Of a stretch of 64,000 nt of DNA, positions 1 through 7,303 are shown piece by piece. The translations under genes were made by a program, and so were the position numbers. Source of the DNA: an uncultured Oscillospiraceae bacterium (lineage in GTDB: Bacteria; Bacillota; Clostridia; Oscillospirales; Oscillospiraceae); the NCBI GenBank assembly GCA_934567355.1, contig CAKTJC010000001.1:124001-188000 (forward strand). The letters are read 5' to 3'. The notes beneath the pieces are model-generated. The model was given only the letters and a program-made list of their open reading frames with translations, was not told the DNA's origin and searched no databases. Each line of letters starts with the position of its first letter. Within the stretch, counting starts at the first letter, position 1.

Positions 1-623
1 TTCATCACGATGGAGGCAGCGGGAACGGTCAGACCCTTGAGCATGATGTTCAGCTGCTTTGCCAGGTTGATGTCGTCAGCGGTCTCAGCGCCAACCTTCT
101 GGCCGTAAGCCAGAGCGACGGAAGCGCCAACGGTCTTGTAGTCCTCATTGCGGGCGGACAGCACCAGGATGTTCTTGCCCTGGAGTGCCTCGGCGACCTT
201 GCTGAACAGCTCGCCGTCCTTCTCGATGTTCTTGCAGCCCATGACCACGATGGGCATGGACACGGCATCGGCCACTGCCTTTGCGTCGGCAACGCAGTCA
301 GCAACGGAGCGGTTCTTGCCGTTGGGGTCAGCGGACTCGAAGTGCAGGCACAGGAAATCGGCACCGGGCATGGTCTCGGCGCGCTTTGCGTAGTCAACCA
401 TGGTGGTGCAGCCGGCGTAGAATTCCTTCAGGCCGGGGACGTTCCACTCGTTTGCACAGTCGGAAATTTCAATACCGATCTTGGGTGCATGCTCGATGGG
501 AGCGTCGAAGGTGTAGAAAGGCAGCACGTTCTGACCGCCGATGACGATTGCCTTGTCACCGGTGCCCAGGGTGACGGCGTTGATCGCGCCGCGGTATGCC
601 ACCTTCTTGGGTGTAAAAGCCAT
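1..623 (-). CDS. acsD: CO dehydrogenase/acetyl-CoA synthase delta subunit (corrinoid protein small subunit), 3' end outside window
   Basis: The frame from the ATG at 623 (RBS GGGGGAAA) gives 207 residues with the end cut off by the window edge. The protein begins MAFTPKKVAYRG and carries family hallmarks: a GADFLCLHFESADP stretch, a KNRSVADC segment and DINLAKQLNIML near the visible end. In acetogens AcsD pairs with AcsC to form the corrinoid iron-sulfur protein, which carries the methyl group from methyltetrahydrofolate to the acetyl-CoA synthase active site. The upstream neighbour is a CooC-type nickel ATPase, as expected for a CODH/ACS locus that probably continues left of the window. The product call rests on remembered family sequences and is strong. 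Confidence 0.9.
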   Translation of the reverse strand, partial: MAFTPKKVAYRGAINAVTLGTGDKAIVIGGQNVLPFYTFDAPIEHAPKIGIEISDCANEWNVPGLKEFYAGCTTMVDYAKRAETMPGADFLCLHFESADPNGKNRSVADCVADAKAVADAVSMPIVVMGCKNIEKDGELFSKVAEALQGKNILVLSARNEDYKTVGASVALAYGQKVGAETADDINLAKQLNIMLKGLTVPAASIVM

Positions 624-718
624 GTTAATGTTTCCCCCTTGTTTTTACTTTCTTGGAATAAAGTTTATTCACGGGAATCGCTCCGCAAGAGACTGTTGCC
701 TCAGCACTCCAGCAGGGA

Positions 719-758
719 CGATTTTCCAATGCTTTGATGCCAAAGCACTGGAAAATCG
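719..758. repeat. Near-perfect inverted repeat (18-bp arms) between cooC and acsD
   Basis: Arms CGATTTTCCAATGCTTTG (719-736) and its near-complement (741-758) match at 17 of 18 positions around a 4-nt loop. No clear T-run follows on either strand, so it is not a textbook terminator. It may be a processing or attenuation hairpin in the cooC-acsD transcript or a remnant of a small repeat element. Confidence 0.6.
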
Positions 759-812
759 CACCTCCCGTGAGCAGTCAGAGGATGCCCGAAGAATGCAGTT
801 GTTGTGAATGTC

Positions 813-878
813 GGCGCGAAGCGCCCTCGGCTCCCCCGCTGGGGGAGCTGGCAGCCCGAACGGGCTGACTGAGAGGGT
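813..878. repeat. Cluster of three adjacent hairpins, dispersed-repeat type
   Basis: Three tight hairpins sit back to back: GGCGC/GCGCC (813-825), GCTCCCCC/GGGGGAGC (830-848) and CAGCCCG/CGGGCTG (852-867), followed by GACTGAGAGGG. The GGGGGAGCTGGCAG...CTGACTGAGAGGG pattern resembles extragenic repeats I recall from gut Clostridia (memory, not searched). The whole 624-1037 gap holds only this, the inverted repeat before it, and otherwise unremarkable sequence. Confidence 0.55.
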
Positions 879-1037
879 GTCGTGCGTATTTTCATAGTGC
901 GCCCATATTTCGTAGCGCACCCCCTCAGCTTCGCATTCGCTCAGCAGCTTTTAATAGCGGTATGATTGCCACTGGCAATTATAATTTTGAAAAATTCGCT
1001 GCGCTCTGCAACACCCCAAAGGAGGCGCCGGATAAAT

Positions 1038-1808
1038 TTACAGTCCGATGTTTTTCAGCACTTCTTTCAGCGCCGTCTTCATCACATCGTCCTCCGGCAG
1101 CTTGGCGGAGGGCTCACCGTTGCAGTCGCAGCGGTACACGGCATCGTCCTGAGGCAGGACGCCAAAGAGCTTCAGGCCGTGGCGCTCGATTTCGGCCTTC
1201 ACGCCGTCATCCAGCACGCCGCCGGGCGCACGGTTGACGATCAGACCCATCTGGCCGGGATTCAAGTCCATTTCGTCGATCATCTCGGCAATTCTCGCCA
1301 CCGCCTGGATGCCCCGGCGGGAGCAATCGGAAATGAGCAGCATGGTGTCCACATGGGGAAGCGTCCCCCGCGCCACATGCTCCAGGCCTGCCTCGTTGTC
1401 CATGACGATATAGGAATAGTTCTTTGCGTACTTGTCCACCTGGGTTTTGAGCACGCCGTTGACGTAGCAGTAGCAGCCCTTGCCCTGGGTGCGGCCCATG
1501 ACCAGCATGTCGAAGTCGTCGTCTTCGATCAGGGCATCGTTGAACTTCATCTCGGCGTAGTCCGCCTTGGTCATGCCCTTGGGGATGGTGCCCTTCAGCT
1601 CCGCCTGTGCCATCTCCTCCCGGATCTGCCCCAGGGTAACGTCCGCCTCCACGCCCAGAACCTCGTTGAGGTTGGAGTTGGCATCTGCATCCACCACCAG
1701 GACGGGGCCCCGGTGCTGCTTGCACAGGTAATCGATAATCATACCGCAGGTAGTGGTTTTGCCCACGCCGCCCTTACCGGCCACTGCAATGGTATGAGGT
1801 GTCGCCAT
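1038..1808 (-). CDS. cooC: CooC-type nickel-insertion ATPase for CO dehydrogenase
   Basis: The protein has 256 aa from the ATG at 1808, chosen because AAAGGAG lies just upstream; a longer frame exists but runs through the promoter. It is a MinD/ParA-like P-loop ATPase with deviant Walker A GKGGVGKTT at residues 11-19. The motif GKGCYCYVNG places cysteines at 112 and 114, the spacing known for the CooC dimer-interface metal site. CooC hydrolyses ATP to help insert nickel into the C-cluster of CO dehydrogenase. It lies upstream of acsD on the same strand, 414 bp away, consistent with a maturation role for the same enzyme complex. Confidence 0.9.
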   Translation of the reverse strand: MATPHTIAVAGKGGVGKTTTCGMIIDYLCKQHRGPVLVVDADANSNLNEVLGVEADVTLGQIREEMAQAELKGTIPKGMTKADYAEMKFNDALIEDDDFDMLVMGRTQGKGCYCYVNGVLKTQVDKYAKNYSYIVMDNEAGLEHVARGTLPHVDTMLLISDCSRRGIQAVARIAEMIDEMDLNPGQMGLIVNRAPGGVLDDGVKAEIERHGLKLFGVLPQDDAVYRCDCNGEPSAKLPEDDVMKTALKEVLKNIGL

Positions 1809-1878
1809 AAAAAACGCTCCTTTGCGCGAAATCGAGTATCTGAAAATGGGCGCAATCGCCCCATACCGATACAACAAT

Positions 1879-1907
1879 ATCGTAACACATTTCGGCTGAT
1901 AATTCAA
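1879..1907 (-). promoter_or_regulatory. Sigma-A-type promoter for cooC (and acsD)
   Basis: On the minus strand, -35 TTGAAT and -10 TACGAT are separated by 17 nt. A small GGGCG/CGCCC hairpin lies in the leader. The rest of the 198-bp gap between lysC and cooC shows nothing clear. Confidence 0.5.
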
Positions 1908-2006
1908 CCCTTTTTCTCAAAAAACCGCTGGAGTTCTCTTCCACCCGCCGCAAAATGGGGACACGGGCAGGAAAGAGCCCCCAGAAAAAGCATCCGAGGG
2001 CAGCAT

Positions 2007-3287
2007 TCATTCAAAAAACTCCTTATGTATCGCCCGCACGGCAGACTCATAGTCTTTTTCGTCCACACCTACCACGATATTCATCTCGGTGGAGCCCTGG
2101 TCGATCACGCGGACGCTGATTCCGACTCCGCCCAATGCAGCGAAAAGCCGGGCGCAGATACCGGGACGGCTGACCATTCCCCGGCCCACCACAGCGATCA
2201 TGGCAAGACCATCGGTGATCACCAGGCTGTCCGGGTGGATCGCGCGGCTGATGTCATCCCGCAGTGCTTCCCGGTGGCCCTCCAGCGCATCGGTGGGCAC
2301 CACCAGGCAGACGCTGCCCAGGCCCGTGGCCAGATGCTCAAAGGGGATGCCGAAATCCTCCAGACAGGAGAGAATGCGGCGGACATAGCCCACCATGCTG
2401 TTGGTATTTTCCCGCTCGATCTGGATGGTGGAATAGTGCTTGCGGCCCGCAATGCCGGTGATGGGGGCAGGGGTCTGCTCCGCCTCGGCTACGATCCAGG
2501 TTCCCAACGCCTGGGGGTGGAAGGTATTGCAGATATGAATGGGGATCCTGCTGCGGCGCACAGGGAGGACGGAATCCTCGTGCAGCACCGTGGCGCCGCG
2601 ATAGGCCAGCTCCCGCAGTTCCCGATAGGTGATGGCGTGGAGCGCTGCAGCCCGGGGAACAATATGGGGATCGGTGACCAGCATGCCGTCCACATCTGTC
2701 CAGTTTTCATACACCTGGGCATCCATGGCGCTGGCCACCAGCGCACCGGATATATCGCTTCCGCCCCGGGTGAAGGTATGGATCTCTCCATCCGGCATCA
2801 CCCCGTAAAAGCCGGGGAGCACAGCATGGGACAGGGTGCGCAGGCGCCGGAACAGGGCATGCTGCGTCTTTATCAGGTCCAGCTGGCCGGCAGCATCAAA
2901 GAACACGCAGTCCTTCGCATCCACAAGCTCCCAGCCCAGGTAAGCCGCCATGATCCGGGCGGAGAGGTATTCCCCCCGGGAGGCCAGATAATCCGCGTTG
3001 CGGTGTGGGCAGTGCATCTCCTCAAAATCCTTTGACAGATCCAGAGAGAGCCCCAGCTGCGCTTCTATTTCGGCAAAGCGCTGCCGGATCGGCTCAAAAT
3101 CCCCATCCGCGCCGCTGCGCTGGAAGCGGTACAGCAGGTCGGTCATCTTCACATCCCCGCTGCTGCGCTTGCCCGGCGCAGACACCACCACATACCGCCG
3201 GTTCGGATCTGCCCGGATAATATCCGCCGCATGCCGGAACCGCTCCGCCGTAGCCAGGGACGTACCGCCGAATTTTGCAACAATCAT
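2007..3287 (-). CDS. lysC: Aspartokinase
   Basis: The protein has 426 aa. Start MIVAKFGGTSL at 3287 is preferred over the slightly longer frame because GGGAGAA lies upstream. The KFGGTS nucleotide-binding motif is at the N-terminus and GGSDISGALVASAM follows near residue 165. The C-terminal third is ACT-domain-like regulatory sequence ending near GSTEMNIVVGVDEKDY. It phosphorylates aspartate, the first step to lysine, threonine, methionine and diaminopimelate. It sits 56 bp downstream of the Lgt-like gene and may be cotranscribed with it. No lysine riboswitch is visible here, unlike the lysine-type transporter at 54.3 kb. Confidence 0.92.
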   Translation of the reverse strand: MIVAKFGGTSLATAERFRHAADIIRADPNRRYVVVSAPGKRSSGDVKMTDLLYRFQRSGADGDFEPIRQRFAEIEAQLGLSLDLSKDFEEMHCPHRNADYLASRGEYLSARIMAAYLGWELVDAKDCVFFDAAGQLDLIKTQHALFRRLRTLSHAVLPGFYGVMPDGEIHTFTRGGSDISGALVASAMDAQVYENWTDVDGMLVTDPHIVPRAAALHAITYRELRELAYRGATVLHEDSVLPVRRSRIPIHICNTFHPQALGTWIVAEAEQTPAPITGIAGRKHYSTIQIERENTNSMVGYVRRILSCLEDFGIPFEHLATGLGSVCLVVPTDALEGHREALRDDISRAIHPDSLVITDGLAMIAVVGRGMVSRPGICARLFAALGGVGISVRVIDQGSTEMNIVVGVDEKDYESAVRAIHKEFFE

Positions 3288-3343
3288 GCCTTTTTCTCCC
3301 AAACGTCAATTTGGAATCATAATACCCGATACATCCTGCTTTT

Positions 3344-4303
3344 TCAAGTGGATTTTATCGAGGCACGGTAGGTCAGCAGCGACAGTGCCGTAAAGGTGCC
3401 CAGGCAGACGGTCATATTGGCATAGCTGAACAGGGCCTTATCTCCATGGCGCTGGACATAATATTCCATATACCCCGCCCCGCCGAGGAGCGCCAGCATA
3501 AAAAGCCAGAGGGGCACATACCACCAGCGGAACCCCCGCGTTTTCCCCATCCGCACGGCAAAGATCACGCTGACCGCCACCAGTGCAGCAGCACTGAGCA
3601 GCTGCGCCACGCTGACGAAGCCGTTGCTGCGCAGGTAAAGAGAATCGTATCTTGTGCTGTCCAGCACCGCCTGGGACAGGCCATACAGCAGCAAAAACAG
3701 CAGCGTGACATCTCCCCGCCTGCGGCGCGCCAGCAGGGTGAATGCTGCCAGGCCGCCAAAGATCACCGCTGTGGCCATGGCCTGGATCACGAAGGTAGCC
3801 AGCCGGTATTCCGGCGCACCGGTGACCACATTGTTCACCGGATATGCAAAAGGCAGTGTCCGCAGGCTTTGCAGCAGCTGCCCCCGGTCGGCAGAGCTGA
3901 AAAAGCAGGCCAGCCGTCCCACAGCAATGCCTGCACAGCCGCCCAGACTCATGGCGTCCAGCAGCCGCAGGGGCTCTTTTTCCAGTCTCAGCAGTTTCAG
4001 GATCCCTGCTGTCAGGCCGCAGGCGGCAAAACAGCCCAGAAGTGCATAGCCGCCGGAGGTATAGTCCGTGATGGCTTTCAGGAACCCTCCGTAGCTGTCC
4101 GGCCGGAAATACCAGTGAAGCAGCCTTCCAAAGAAGATCGACAGCACCAGTGTCATCGGCACCGCCACCGCAGCGGCACTTCCCTGCCCCTCCGGAAGAT
4201 GAAAGGCCAGAAAAATGCAGATCGCCGCCCCGGCCGCCAGAGTGAGCACAATGGAATTCCAGTAAATATAGGTGTTGCCAAAGATAAATGCGATTCGGTC
4301 CAT
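3344..4303 (-). CDS. Lgt-like (prolipoprotein diacylglyceryl transferase family) membrane protein, divergent
   Basis: The protein has 319 aa with about seven or eight hydrophobic segments. The ATG at 4303 is chosen because GGGAGG lies 7 nt upstream and the N-terminus MDRIAFIFGNTYIYWNS has the Lgt form. Visible family features are SGGYALLGC (mid protein) and GIAVGRLACFFSSADRG. The latter aligns with the Lgt signature GRxGNFxNxExxG but lacks its Asn and Glu, so catalytic activity is doubtful. True Lgt transfers diacylglycerol to lipoprotein cysteines in the membrane. Calling it a relative with altered chemistry is safer than calling it Lgt. The frame stays open upstream to a second ATG (4453), which is explained by a gene remnant there. 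Confidence 0.65.
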   Translation of the reverse strand: MDRIAFIFGNTYIYWNSIVLTLAAGAAICIFLAFHLPEGQGSAAAVAVPMTLVLSIFFGRLLHWYFRPDSYGGFLKAITDYTSGGYALLGCFAACGLTAGILKLLRLEKEPLRLLDAMSLGGCAGIAVGRLACFFSSADRGQLLQSLRTLPFAYPVNNVVTGAPEYRLATFVIQAMATAVIFGGLAAFTLLARRRRGDVTLLFLLLYGLSQAVLDSTRYDSLYLRSNGFVSVAQLLSAAALVAVSVIFAVRMGKTRGFRWWYVPLWLFMLALLGGAGYMEYYVQRHGDKALFSYANMTVCLGTFTALSLLTYRASIKST

Positions 4304-4307
4304 GCGA

Positions 4308-4453
4308 TCAGCCTCCCACGGATGTGGCAAAATAGATGATATCGCTGATAAGACGCTGCTGGCCATAGCCATCCGCTTTTGGTTGGAGGCAATCAACTCT
4401 TTGCCTGAATCGTCAGGAATGCGTCCCCCGCCCTTGGCTTTTGCATATGTCAT
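4308..4453 (-). pseudogene. Frameshifted remnant of a phosphodiester glycosidase C-terminus
   Basis: An ATG at 4453 with AGGAGG upstream opens MTYAKAKGGGRIPDD and runs into GKELIASNQ. A shifted frame then reads GYGQQRLISDIIYFATSVGG and stops at 4308. This second part closely matches the C-terminus of the gene just upstream (GYQRKISDIIYFATA), and GKELIAS parallels its DGELINS. The simplest reading is a partial duplication with a frameshift. Alternatively the ATG at 4453 gives the Lgt-like protein a 50-residue N-terminal extension. Confidence 0.5.
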
Positions 4454-4464
4454 ATGTTTGCCTC

Positions 4465-5610
4465 CTAGGTTTTGCACGGAATGGCCGTGGCAAAATAAAT
4501 GATGTCGCTGATTTTCCGCTGGTAGCCAAAGAGAACGGAATTGATCAGTTCCCCGTCCATGGCAATCACCGCTGTCTGTCCGCCGTCCAAAGTATAAGCC
4601 GTCTTCACGCCCCGCTGCTGCAGGTTCTCACCGAAGCGATGCAGCGTGGGCGTTTGACCGTAGTTTCCTTCGCCGTTTACCACCGCCAGAAGATAGTGCA
4701 GTTTCCCCAGCTGGCATAGAGCGGAGCGGGGGTAATGGTCGTTGATCTCTCCCACAGCGTAGGTTTCCGGGGTGACGACCTCCCCTTCCCGGATCAGTAC
4801 AGGGCCGAAGGCCAGGCTGAACAGGATATTGCGTTCATCCACAAAATCCTGAGACGCCTGCCGGCTCCGGTCTTCGTCCCGGTCAGAAAACAGCAGGTCA
4901 CCGTTCTCGTCCACATAGCAGGTATCCACCAGTCCATTATGCACCCGGCGCACCTGTCCGTCGTAAACCAGAGTCCCGGCCTGGCGGTAATTGTAAAAGT
5001 CTCCGCTGGAGGCCACCACGGCATTGACGCTCTTCGCCATCTCCGTGGTGACAAACAGCTTGTCCGAGCCGAACTCTCCCCCGGCCAGGAAGCGGCGGAA
5101 CTGGGAAGGGTGGGCTATTTTAACTTCCGAAAAGGTATACACGCCGCCGTCTATCGGCTGCTTCCAGGTGATGGCAAGGATGGTATCGTCCAGGTAGTAG
5201 CGGATGGGTGTGCCGGGCAGCGGAGTCACCTCCGCATCAAAAAACAGCTCCTGCCCGTCCAGCAGATTTTTCGCCTTCCTGCTCAGAAACTCCAGCTCTC
5301 CCGCCTGTTCCGCCTGGCCGTAGCACGCCGGATCCGGCGCAGGTGCCGCCAGAGCATCCCGGCTGATCCAGTAAATCCGCCGGGATCTCGTCAGCCCTTC
5401 CAGGGTGCCGGAGAGCCGGTTCTTCAGATACAATTGGATCTGTCCCCCGGAATCTCCCCGCGTTTGTGTGCCCGAAGTTGGGGCGCCCAGCCATCGAAGG
5501 GTGCCAAGCAGCACAGAAAAAGCCAAGGCACCAGCCACCATAACCGTGATCCAAAACAGGGCGCTTCCCCGGCAGCACTGCTGCCCGGGCTGAAAACCAT
5601 CGTCTGCCAT
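4465..5610 (-). CDS. Phosphodiester glycosidase (NAGPA/DUF2233) domain protein, membrane anchored
   Basis: The protein has 381 aa, with RBS AAGGAATTGA before the ATG at 5610. One transmembrane segment lies near residues 17-38, so the rest is probably outside the cell. The C-terminal 230 residues form the domain: ILFSLAFGPVLIREGE, the GVKTAYTLDGGQTAVIAMDG motif and a terminal RKISDIIYFAT. The family relates to N-acetylglucosamine-1-phosphodiester alpha-N-acetylglucosaminidase and, in bacteria, to exopolysaccharide or wall polymer processing; the substrate here is unknown. It starts 11 bp after the preceding hypothetical gene, in the same transcript. Confidence 0.75.
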   Translation of the reverse strand: MADDGFQPGQQCCRGSALFWITVMVAGALAFSVLLGTLRWLGAPTSGTQTRGDSGGQIQLYLKNRLSGTLEGLTRSRRIYWISRDALAAPAPDPACYGQAEQAGELEFLSRKAKNLLDGQELFFDAEVTPLPGTPIRYYLDDTILAITWKQPIDGGVYTFSEVKIAHPSQFRRFLAGGEFGSDKLFVTTEMAKSVNAVVASSGDFYNYRQAGTLVYDGQVRRVHNGLVDTCYVDENGDLLFSDRDEDRSRQASQDFVDERNILFSLAFGPVLIREGEVVTPETYAVGEINDHYPRSALCQLGKLHYLLAVVNGEGNYGQTPTLHRFGENLQQRGVKTAYTLDGGQTAVIAMDGELINSVLFGYQRKISDIIYFATAIPCKT

Positions 5611-5621
5611 TCAATTCCTTC

Positions 5622-6257
5622 TCATTCCAGAATTCCGCCGGAAATTGCTTCCAGCAAAGCCTGATCCGGCAGTACCCACCACTGCCCGTCATGATATGTC
5701 AGGTTCACCGTCAGCGTATGATCTGCGGTATCCGCCGTTTCCAGTGCGGCCGCGGCCGCCCGGCACATCACATCCCTAAGGAATTCCTCCCGGTATTCGT
5801 GATCGGCATCATAGACATCGTCCATGCTCTCTGCCTGGGCAACCTGCTGCTCCAGCAGAAGGGGGGCCGTCGTCTTCATGGTCTGCAGCACCTGACCGAT
5901 GTCCAGACTGCTGACGGTTATATCCTGCGCCACGCCTCCGGCAGTGGCATAGCACCGGCCCGCCGGGGTGCAGCGCAAGCTGGATGTAAAGGCCGTCCAC
6001 AGCTGCGCGGCTGCCTCATCATCGCTCCCCAGCCCGGAGCCCAGCGTGGGTGTGCCGTAAAGGTACTGGGATGCCTGCCGGAAATCGCCGCTGCAAAGCG
6101 CATCCATCATGGCGCCGACGCACTCCTCTGCCTCCTGAGGGTAGCGTACCATCACCGGTTCCGCACCCCGCTTGGTCAGGCAGATCACCAGCGCCGCAGC
6201 TGCCAGCATCGTCCCCAATACTCCAAAAGCCCAGGAAAGTATTCTATGTTTTCTCAT
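5622..6257 (-). CDS. Hypothetical membrane-anchored protein
   Basis: The protein has 211 aa from the ATG at 6257 (GGGTGAAGGA upstream). One N-terminal transmembrane helix (about residues 7-27) is followed by a soluble extracytoplasmic part with no motif I recognise; it ends DGQWWVLPDQALLEAISGG. It is first in a run with the phosphodiester glycosidase and the Lgt-like protein, so an envelope role is plausible, but this is inference from position only. Confidence 0.7.
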   Translation of the reverse strand: MRKHRILSWAFGVLGTMLAAAALVICLTKRGAEPVMVRYPQEAEECVGAMMDALCSGDFRQASQYLYGTPTLGSGLGSDDEAAAQLWTAFTSSLRCTPAGRCYATAGGVAQDITVSSLDIGQVLQTMKTTAPLLLEQQVAQAESMDDVYDADHEYREEFLRDVMCRAAAAALETADTADHTLTVNLTYHDGQWWVLPDQALLEAISGGILE

Positions 6258-6294
6258 TCCTTCACCCGAATTCTTTTGTCTTAAGTGCTCCTTC

Positions 6295-6323
6295 GTTATA
6301 GGGGGAATCCATCCGACTGTCAA
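6295..6323 (-). promoter_or_regulatory. Strong sigma-A promoter for the 6257-3344 operon
   Basis: On the minus strand, consensus -35 TTGACA and -10 TATAAC with a 17-nt spacer lie 38 bp upstream of the ATG at 6257. Confidence 0.75.
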
Positions 6324-6382
6324 TCCCCTTCGATTCTCCCTGCAAAGGCTAGGATTCCCGGAACAGGTGCGGATATACTACC

Positions 6383-6410
6383 AAAAAATGGACTGCCGCG
6401 CGGCAGTCCA
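6383..6410 (-). terminator. Rho-independent terminator after rsgA
   Basis: A perfect 22-bp palindrome (6389-6410, arm TGGACTGCCGC) is followed on the minus strand by six T's (6383-6388). It lies just past the rsgA stop and closes the long cdaA-to-rsgA run. Confidence 0.9.
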
Positions 6411-6415
6411 TAAGG

Positions 6416-7303
6416 CTATTTGATTTCCCACTGCTTGATCTGTGCAGATTTTTCGTAGAGCTTCAGATAGCTCTCGTAGCGGCTCGGCACGATCTGCCCG
6501 GCATCCAGAGCAGCCCGGACGGCACAGCCGGGCTCCCGGCGGTGGGAGCAGTCGGCAAATTGGCAATGGCCGATATAGGGGGCAAAATCCGGGAAAGCAT
6601 ACTGCAGATTCTCCTTGAGGATCACATCCATCTGGTCGGTATCGAAGGAGGCAAAGCCCGGGGTATCCATCACATAGGTGTCATCCCCCAGAGAATAGAG
6701 CTCCACATGGCGGGTGGTATGCCTGCCGCGCCCTAATCTTTCGGAGACCTCGCCGGTGGCAAGCTCCAGCTCCGGGCACAGGGCATTGAGGATGCTGGAT
6801 TTGCCCACGCCGGTATTGCCGGTGAAGGCGGTGAGCTTTCCCTGCAGGAAGCTGCGCAGCGCATCGAGCCCCTCCCCGGTGACGGCGCTGACGGGGAATA
6901 CCTGAAAGCCCGCTCTTTCATACGTTTCCCGCAGGCTTCTCGCGGGATCCAGGTCGCACTTATTGACGCAGAGGACGCTTTCCACATTCTGGTTGCCTGC
7001 GATGGCAGCCACGCGGTCAATGAGGAAGGGCTCCGTCACAGGATTGACATTGGCGGCAAAAATGATCAGTGCATCCACATTGGCAACCGCCGGGCGGATG
7101 AAGCTGTTTTTCCGGGGCAGCACCGCTTCCACCATGCCTTTGCCGTGCTCCACGGTCACCTCCGCCATGTCGCCGGTAAGGGGTGTGATGTGCTGCCTGC
7201 GCAGAACGCCCCGCCCCCGGCAGGTGATTATGCCGTCCGGCAGCCGGACATCATAAAAGCCGCTGAGAGAGCGGACGATCCGCCCTGTCTGTTTATCCGC
7301 CAT
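6416..7303 (-). CDS. rsgA: Ribosome small-subunit-dependent GTPase A
   Basis: The protein has 295 aa. It shows an N-terminal OB-fold region (RIVRSLSGFYDVRLPDG), then a circularly permuted GTPase with NKCD (G4), GNTGVGKSS (G1) and DTPGF (G3). A C-terminal zinc-binding stretch GHCQFADCSHRREPGCAV carries the expected Cys/His ligands. RsgA checks late maturation of the 30S subunit. The ATG at 7303 overlaps the prkC stop by 11 bp; a TTG six bases earlier is less likely. Position after prpC-prkC is the conserved Firmicute order. Confidence 0.95.
   Translation of the reverse strand: MADKQTGRIVRSLSGFYDVRLPDGIITCRGRGVLRRQHITPLTGDMAEVTVEHGKGMVEAVLPRKNSFIRPAVANVDALIIFAANVNPVTEPFLIDRVAAIAGNQNVESVLCVNKCDLDPARSLRETYERAGFQVFPVSAVTGEGLDALRSFLQGKLTAFTGNTGVGKSSILNALCPELELATGEVSERLGRGRHTTRHVELYSLGDDTYVMDTPGFASFDTDQMDVILKENLQYAFPDFAPYIGHCQFADCSHRREPGCAVRAALDAGQIVPSRYESYLKLYEKSAQIKQWEIK

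Noticed and set aside
966..3035. A 689-codon plus-strand frame opposite cooC and lysC
   Set aside because: Reverse-strand shadow; both genes beneath it have intact motifs and ribosome sites.
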